Source: Spirochaetales bacterium
Lineage (GTDB): Bacteria > Spirochaetota > Spirochaetia > SZUA-6 > DRHE01
Reading direction: 5' to 3'
NCBI GenBank assembly: GCA_011049745.1
Contig: DRHE01000299.1
Location: forward strand, 1-10,864
DNA: 10,864 nucleotides
The notes beneath the pieces are model-generated. The model made no database searches. It had not been told where the DNA came from and was given only the letters and a program-made list of their open reading frames with translations. A program made the position numbers and the translations under genes. Position 1 is the first letter of the stretch, and the number at the start of each line of letters is the position of its first letter. This document shows, in pieces, positions 7,216 through 10,864 of this stretch.

Positions 7216-8088
7216 TCATTTTGATTTCAGTGTATTGTACAGGTCAAAGGCCTTTTCCGGTGTTTCGTTTTCATGGACAACTGCTCCGACTGCCTTCATC
7301 ATGGCCACCGGTGACTCTGCCTGAAAAATATTTCTACCCATATCAACACCGGCAGCCCCCTGCTGTATGGCGTTGTAGGCCATTTTTAGGGCGTCGAGCT
7401 CCGGGCGTTTTTTACCGCCGGCAATAACTATCGGTACCGGGCAGGCCGCAGTTACCGTTTCAAAGCCCTCATCAATGTAGTAGGTCTTAACATAGTGAGC
7501 GCCCAGTTCCGCACAGATCCTGGTAGCCAGGCGGAAGTACTTGGCATCCCTGGTCAATTCCTTACCTACTGCGGTCACCGCCAGTGTAGGTATGCCGTAG
7601 CGGGTCCCCATGTCTACAAGCTTGGTCATGTTTATAACTGAGCGTGACTCATACTCCCCGCCGATGAAGATCTGGATAGCCATAGCGCAGACATTCAAGC
7701 GTATTGAGTCTTCAATATCCATGGCAATTTCCTCGTTAGAGAGCTCTTTCAGAATACTGGGTCCTCCGGAAGCCCTGATAACAATCGGCTTGGTCACCGA
7801 GGGTGCAAATGTACTCCGGAGAATACCCCTGGTCAGCATCACGGTATCGGCATAAGGCACTAGAGGCAGGATGTTGACATCAATCCGTTCCAGGCCGGTT
7901 GTTGGGCCTTGAAAGTAGCCGTGATCTATGGCCAGCATAATGGTGCGGCCGTCCCTGGGGTTAAAGATTCGTGAGAGCCTGTTTTTCATGCCCCAGCCAA
8001 GCTCGTTGGATCCTTTGAGAAAGAACAACTCCGATTTCTGTTTAATATCCTGATGGTAATTTTTACCTTCACTGTCAATTTCCGGCAT
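7216..8088 (-). CDS. lsrF: LsrF-like class I aldolase/thiolase (DhnA/DeoC-LacD superfamily)
   Basis: The 290-residue protein matches my memory of E. coli LsrF (291 residues) over its full length. Shared segments include the RLSRIFNP segment (38-44), [20 protein letters not shown] (51-70), TRGILRS (86-92), SNEE at 117-120, [10 protein letters not shown] (188-197), KTYY at 201-204, [12 protein letters not shown] (216-227), [10 protein letters not shown] (247-256) and PVAMMKAV (260-267). Lys201 aligns with LsrF Lys203, the active-site lysine. LsrF transfers the acetyl group of 3-hydroxy-5-phosphonooxypentane-2,4-dione to CoA, the last step of AI-2 breakdown. Family membership is clear, but exact activity here is inference, because the transporter pocket and kinase differ from a standard lsr locus. 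The start is set by TAAGGAGG (8096-8103 on the minus strand) 7 nt before ATG. The N-terminal 30 residues align with LsrF too. Confidence 0.9.
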   Translation of the reverse strand: MPEIDSEGKNYHQDIKQKSELFFLKGSNELGWGMKNRLSRIFNPRDGRTIMLAIDHGYFQGPTTGLERIDVNILPLVPYADTVMLTRGILRSTFAPSVTKPIVIRASGGPSILKELSNEEIAMDIEDSIRLNVCAMAIQIFIGGEYESRSVINMTKLVDMGTRYGIPTLAVTAVGKELTRDAKYFRLATRICAELGAHYVKTYYIDEGFETVTAACPVPIVIAGGKKRPELDALKMAYNAIQQGAAGVDMGRNIFQAESPVAMMKAVGAVVHENETPEKAFDLYNTLKSK

Positions 8089-8121
8089 GTGGTTGCCTCC
8101 TTAGTAAAAACTCATGTACCG

Positions 8122-8685
8122 CTACTCTTCTGAGTGTTTTAAGTAGTCAAAATTATTCAGGTCCAGTCCTGATTTCTCTATTTCATCGATAATCATTTCC
8201 GTAGCCCACTTCGCACCATCACCTACGGCGGCACAGCATTTATCATCATCTTCGTGGGCTCCTGAATCTCTGAAAGCCTGCTTCTGTTCATCATCTCTCA
8301 GGTAAAAGGACCTGCCGAAGATTTTTTTGTGAATTTCAGCGCAGATAACGGTGCCGTATTTTTCAATGTACTTATCATGAAGGGCTGCAGCCATTCTGAA
8401 GGAATCATACTTTTCCTTTCTACCCTCCTCGGTTGCCTCTTTTTTACGCGGCCTGCCAAAGAAGGCGCTCATCATCATGATGCCTCCTGAATAGCCGCCG
8501 CAAATTCCATCGATGCATTCGCCTGCGCCCCCGGCCAGACCGCTGGAAGCCTTGTAGATATAGTCATTCCTCATATCCAGGGCATCTTGAATAGCGGCAA
8601 CAGCGCATTGGGCACAGCCCCTGTAATCCCGCTCGCCGTTGAAACCGCGTTCATAGGCTTTTTCAGCCATTGCTTTTTTGTCCAT
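8122..8685 (-). CDS. C_GCAxxG_C_C family protein (putative redox protein)
   Basis: This 187-residue soluble protein carries the pattern of the C_GCAxxG_C_C family, conserved-cysteine proteins thought to be redox active but with no known reaction. The cysteines are Cys24 and Cys27 (GCAQCA), Cys57 and Cys62 (in a glycine-rich stretch GLAGGAGECIDGICGGYSGG, 49-68), Cys115 (TVICAEIH), and the pair Cys150-Cys151. The C-terminal half is acidic. It has no signal peptide or membrane segment. The ATG at 8685 is supported by AGGAG 8 nt upstream. It lies in the same strand between the SDR (68 bp gap) and the LsrF-like gene (33 bp gap), so it is probably co-transcribed. It may act as an electron or thiol partner of the pathway, which is only an inference from position. 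Confidence 0.8.
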   Translation of the reverse strand: MDKKAMAEKAYERGFNGERDYRGCAQCAVAAIQDALDMRNDYIYKASSGLAGGAGECIDGICGGYSGGIMMMSAFFGRPRKKEATEEGRKEKYDSFRMAAALHDKYIEKYGTVICAEIHKKIFGRSFYLRDDEQKQAFRDSGAHEDDDKCCAAVGDGAKWATEMIIDEIEKSGLDLNNFDYLKHSEE

Positions 8686-8753
8686 TGTAATTACTCCTCT
8701 GTATTTATGTTTAAATTTGTCCTTGTTATTTATCAGGCAAACGGATTTGTCGG

Positions 8754-9521
8754 CTATTTAAAGGTTGAGCCTCCATCTACAATGATATTCTGTCCGGTGA
8801 TATACTCGGCATACTCCGAGGCCAGGAATAGCACTAAATACGCCACATCTTCCGGAGTCCCAAACCTGCCCACAGGAATTCTGTTTATGTATGCTTTTCG
8901 TTTCTCCGGATCGGGCTCCTTGTCTTTGAGCAGGTCGGTTTCAATAAGTGCCGGCAAGATAGCGTTTACCGTAATTCCCTGCGGCGCCAGCTCTTTGGAA
9001 AGTGCCCTTACCAGACCATTAATTCCGGCCTTGGCTGCAGAATAAGCTGCTGATCCGCCGCCGCCGGTTATCGAGCCCGCAGAACCTATATAAATTATCC
9101 TGCCCTGCTTTTTCTGAAGCATATACTTCGAGGCAAAGTGCGAAACATAGAAAGCCCCGGAAAGATTGACCTCTATACCTTTTCTCCACAGCTCTGCCGT
9201 AAGCTTTGAAATACCGGCAGGTTGGGTAAATCCGGCGCAGTTGACCAGTATATCGAGGCTGCCGAAACAGTCATGTGCCTTTCTACACAGCTCCTCTGTA
9301 TCCCGTGGATTTGTAATATCCCCGGAACAGCTCTCAAAAACACCTCCCTGCTGATGAATAGTGTCACTTACCTTTTCCAGTCCCTCGATATCCTGTGCAA
9401 TGAGAAGATGGTTGATCATTACGCGGGCACCGGAAGCAGCAAACAATATACTTACTGCACTGCCGATTCCCCTTGTGCCGCCCGTAACCACTACTGTTTT
9501 TCCATTAAAATCGAGTTCCAC
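8754..9521 (-). CDS. Classical short-chain dehydrogenase/reductase (SDR)
   Basis: This 255-residue NAD(P)-dependent oxidoreductase should interconvert an alcohol and a ketone in the cytosol, probably on the imported polyol or sugar. It has the complete classical SDR set: cofactor loop TGGTRGIG (13-20), acidic Asp68, NCAG (94-97), Asn119, catalytic Ser147 and YSAAK (Tyr160, Lys164), the PALIETD segment after the active site, and a C-terminal IIVDGG (246-251). No basic pair characteristic of NADPH preference is obvious near the end of strand 2. The start is GTG (9519-9521), fixed by AGGAG at 9530-9534 with 8 nt spacing. It begins 18 bp after the DeoR gene stop, so the two are almost certainly co-transcribed. 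3-oxoacyl-ACP reductase-like paralogues look similar, and substrate cannot be told from sequence. Confidence 0.92.
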   Translation of the reverse strand: MELDFNGKTVVVTGGTRGIGSAVSILFAASGARVMINHLLIAQDIEGLEKVSDTIHQQGGVFESCSGDITNPRDTEELCRKAHDCFGSLDILVNCAGFTQPAGISKLTAELWRKGIEVNLSGAFYVSHFASKYMLQKKQGRIIYIGSAGSITGGGGSAAYSAAKAGINGLVRALSKELAPQGITVNAILPALIETDLLKDKEPDPEKRKAYINRIPVGRFGTPEDVAYLVLFLASEYAEYITGQNIIVDGGSTFK

Positions 9522-9539
9522 CGGAGCTTCTCCTATAAT

Positions 9540-10319
9540 TCAATCCGCGATAATCAGTTCGATGCCCAGCTCCCGGATTGCCGCCTTGATACCGTCAGGT
9601 ATTCCACGGTCAGTGATTATGATGTTGACCTCTTTGAGGTTGGCAAAATGGGTAATACTCACTTTGTTGAATTTACTGGAATCTGTAACAAGTATGATCT
9701 GTTTTGCAGATTCGATCATGGCTCGCTTTATATCTGCTTCGAAATAGAAGTATGTAGTAAGACCGAGATGTTCATCAACACCGCCTGTAGATATAAAGGC
9801 TTTATCTGCTCTTATTTTCTTAATAAGCTCGCAGCCTTCATGGCTGTGAAAGACATTTGAATCACGGTGAAAGTAGCCGCCGGCCAGGATCAGATTGGTA
9901 TTTCTACGGTTATGAAAAATCGATGCGTTTTTAAAGGTATAGCAGAGCACAGTGAGGGGGGTGTCTCCATCAAGATATTTAGCAATAAAGGGAGTTGTAG
10001 AACCTGAATCCAGAAAAATAGTTTCCTTTGGCTCTATCAGAGCGGCGGCTCTTTGTCCGATGGCGCTCTTCAATCTGGCATTCTTCTCCGTTTGCTCCCC
10101 AAGAACGTACATTTCTGAACCGGGGTTCGTGGAATCGTACAATGTGGCTCCGCCGTGGGTTCTGGTAATTACGCCTTCGTGCTGCAGTGTGTTTAGATCT
10201 CTTCTGATGGTCATCTCGGAAACCGTCAGAATCATGGCGATCTCCTTGACACTCATTCTATCCTGTTGCACTAGAAGATCGACAATACGCTTTAATCTAT
10301 TCTTTCTTTCTGCAGACAT
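9540..10319 (-). CDS. DeoR-family transcriptional regulator of the cluster
   Basis: This 259-residue protein has the DeoR/GlpR plan. An N-terminal winged helix-turn-helix (about residues 6-58, recognition part VSEMTIRRDLNTL, ending with RTHGGA at 53-58) is joined to a sugar-phosphate-sensing domain with DSGSTT (104-109), AGGYFH (146-151), STGG (177-180) and VTDSSKF (211-217). These proteins usually repress catabolic operons until a phosphorylated sugar binds. The product of the kinase at 4927-6465 is a natural effector candidate. It is first in the minus operon, and the same operator-like element lies at its own promoter and at the transport promoter, which suggests autoregulation and control of both operons. 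ATG 10319 lacks a clear ribosome site. AI-2 loci normally use the unrelated LsrR instead. Confidence 0.92.
   Translation of the reverse strand: MSAERKNRLKRIVDLLVQQDRMSVKEIAMILTVSEMTIRRDLNTLQHEGVITRTHGGATLYDSTNPGSEMYVLGEQTEKNARLKSAIGQRAAALIEPKETIFLDSGSTTPFIAKYLDGDTPLTVLCYTFKNASIFHNRRNTNLILAGGYFHRDSNVFHSHEGCELIKKIRADKAFISTGGVDEHLGLTTYFYFEADIKRAMIESAKQIILVTDSSKFNKVSITHFANLKEVNIIITDRGIPDGIKAAIRELGIELIIAD
9802..9844. repeat. Direct repeat copy 1, within the DeoR gene
   Basis: These 43 bases, coding for about residues 159-173 of the regulator, recur exactly at 10822-10864, 1,020 bp to the right and in the same orientation. Here they are part of an intact reading frame, so this copy is the native one. 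The base before the match differs (T at 9801, A at 10821). Confidence 0.9.
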
Positions 10320-10365
10320 GTTGGCAGTACGCGGCCGACTTAACCTTTCATCTAATTATATAAAA

Positions 10366-10395
10366 ATTGTTCATTCGAAACTATTATAAACAATT
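10366..10395. promoter_or_regulatory. Operator-like element at the regulator promoter
   Basis: Read on the minus strand this element is the partner of 168-197. It has ATTGTT and AACAAT arms, the inner TTC-GAAT-GAA half-sites and 26 of 30 identical positions, with differences only in the middle. It covers the -10 box at 10383-10388 and the expected start site. Autoregulation by the DeoR-family protein is inferred from this placement. Confidence 0.7.
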
Positions 10396-10412
10396 AAACA
10401 GGGATATGTCAA
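10383..10412 (-). promoter_or_regulatory. Sigma-70 promoter of the regulator/catabolic operon
   Basis: On the minus strand a consensus TTGACA (10407-10412), an 18-bp spacer and a perfect TATAAT (10383-10388) form a strong promoter for the DeoR gene and the four genes after it. The start site should be near 10376, giving a leader of about 57 nt. Spacer length and position relative to the operator are identical to the promoter at 151-180. Confidence 0.78.
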
Positions 10413-10433
10413 GTTAATTTATGTGCATTCTAA

Positions 10434-10452
10434 CAGTTTTTTATAAAAACTG
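10434..10452. other. AT-rich perfect palindrome between the operon promoters
   Basis: CAGTTTTT (10434-10441) and AAAAACTG (10445-10452) form an 8-bp inverted repeat with a 3-nt loop. It lies just upstream of the minus-strand -35 box and before the candidate rightward promoter at 10495. The stem is AT-rich and has no following T tract on the plus strand, so a terminator role is weak. It may be a protein-binding site. The rest of 10413-10494 shows nothing I can name. Confidence 0.3.
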
Positions 10453-10494
10453 AGAAGAACGGGTTTGAAGTTTACTGCAATGAGCCTTTTTTAC

Positions 10495-10522
10495 TTGAAA
10501 TATCAGTTCTCCGGGATATACT
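10495..10522 (+). promoter_or_regulatory. Candidate promoter for the right-hand lipoprotein-like gene
   Basis: TTGAAA (10495-10500), a 16-bp spacer and TATACT (10517-10522) would start transcription near 10529, rightward. It is the only reasonable plus-strand promoter before the lipoprotein-like reading frame. No shared operator is present, so the gene is probably outside the regulon. Confidence 0.4.
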
Positions 10523-10534
10523 GTAACGGTAGGT

Positions 10535-10843
10535 ATGTTGAATTTGAATAAGCTGACAGTCATGCTATTACCTTTAGAATCTTGCACGTTCAGCGCAAAA
10601 AATAATCAAGTCCAGCACTCAAATATATTGTATTGTCTTTTCGCTTTTAGAACTTCGGTTGCGGATGTAATCTGTGCTGGGAAAAAAGGATTTTGTTTTC
10701 TTTTTGCTATATTAATCATACTCATTTTCACTACCTGTACAATAAAACAGGAGGTGGAGCTGGAAAAAGACGGCTCCGGCAGGGTTGACTTTCATATTGA
10801 GATAGAGCGCTTCTTTCTTGATTATCTGCTCTTATTTTCTTAA
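10535..10843 (+). pseudogene. N-terminal part of a spirochaete-type lipoprotein gene, broken at the right edge
   Basis: The reading frame encodes 102 residues. Its convincing part is residues 50-90: KKGFCFLFAILIILIFTTC, a lipoprotein signal peptide with a loose lipobox (Thr-Thr-Cys, acceptable in spirochaetes but not the usual Leu-Ala-Gly-Cys). It is followed by an acidic mature start with a DGSGRVDF segment, of a type I recall in spirochaetal lipoproteins. The true start is unclear: ATG 10535 has no good ribosome site and the first 48 residues do not look like a protein, and there is no in-frame start close to the signal peptide. From 10822 onward the DNA is a copy of the regulator gene, giving six foreign residues and a stop at 10841-10843. 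The gene is truncated, either in the genome or by assembly. Confidence 0.45.
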
Positions 10844-10864
10844 TAAGCTCGCAGCCTTCATGGC
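10822..10864. repeat. Direct repeat copy 2, ending at the window edge
   Basis: This is an exact 43-base copy of 9802-9844 that runs to the last base of the window. It interrupts the lipoprotein-like frame, so it is the displaced copy. The true length is unknown because the window ends inside it. It carries no sign of a transposon end or target duplication. Confidence 0.9.

Noticed and set aside
9222..9860. Open frame of 212 codons on the plus strand across the SDR and DeoR genes
   Set aside because: It lies opposite two well-supported genes, has no ribosome site, and its composition is that of a shadow frame.

Overview
The window looks like one carbohydrate or signal-molecule uptake and catabolism locus from a spirochaete-like bacterium. 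The lineage is inferred, not proven. It rests on a periplasmic binding protein whose signal peptide runs straight into an A-GGKKEKKEE start, and on a partial gene at the right edge that looks like a spirochaetal lipoprotein with a loose lipobox. The DNA has moderate GC in the genes and AT-rich intergenic stretches. I see no insertion sequence, phage, tRNA, rRNA or CRISPR feature.

Layout. Bases 1-285 hold a possible terminator of an upstream gene, a perfect small palindrome, and a sigma-70-type promoter overlapped by an operator-like element. A plus-strand operon follows (286-6465): periplasmic substrate-binding protein, a hairpin attenuator/terminator, a two-domain sugar ABC ATPase, two permeases and an FGGY kinase. 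Convergent to it, only 14 bp away, is a minus-strand operon (10319 down to 6480): DeoR-family regulator, short-chain dehydrogenase, C_GCAxxG_C_C cysteine-rich protein, a close LsrF-type class I aldolase/thiolase, and a zinc class II aldolase. Bases 10320-10864 hold the promoter of the minus operon, a palindrome, a candidate rightward promoter, and the start of a lipoprotein-like gene that is broken by a 43-bp direct repeat of part of the regulator gene.

How it works together. Transporter, kinase and LsrF-like enzyme resemble the lsr (autoinducer-2) system, but the set is not a standard lsr operon. The regulator is DeoR-type rather than LsrR, the kinase is xylulokinase-like, no LsrG is present, and a FucA-type aldolase, an SDR and a cysteine-rich putative redox protein are added. 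By comparison with my memory of E. coli LsrB, the binding protein keeps only part of the AI-2 pocket. The likely scheme is import, oxidation or reduction of the substrate, phosphorylation, then aldol/thiolase cleavage into central metabolism. The substrate is unknown.

The strongest new observation is regulatory. The two operon promoters lie at opposite ends of the cluster and point inwards. Both have TTGACA, an 18-bp spacer and a good -10, followed by an almost identical operator in the same register (26 of 30 positions identical, with ATTGTT and AACAAT arms). This suggests that the DeoR protein represses both the transport/kinase operon and its own catabolic operon.
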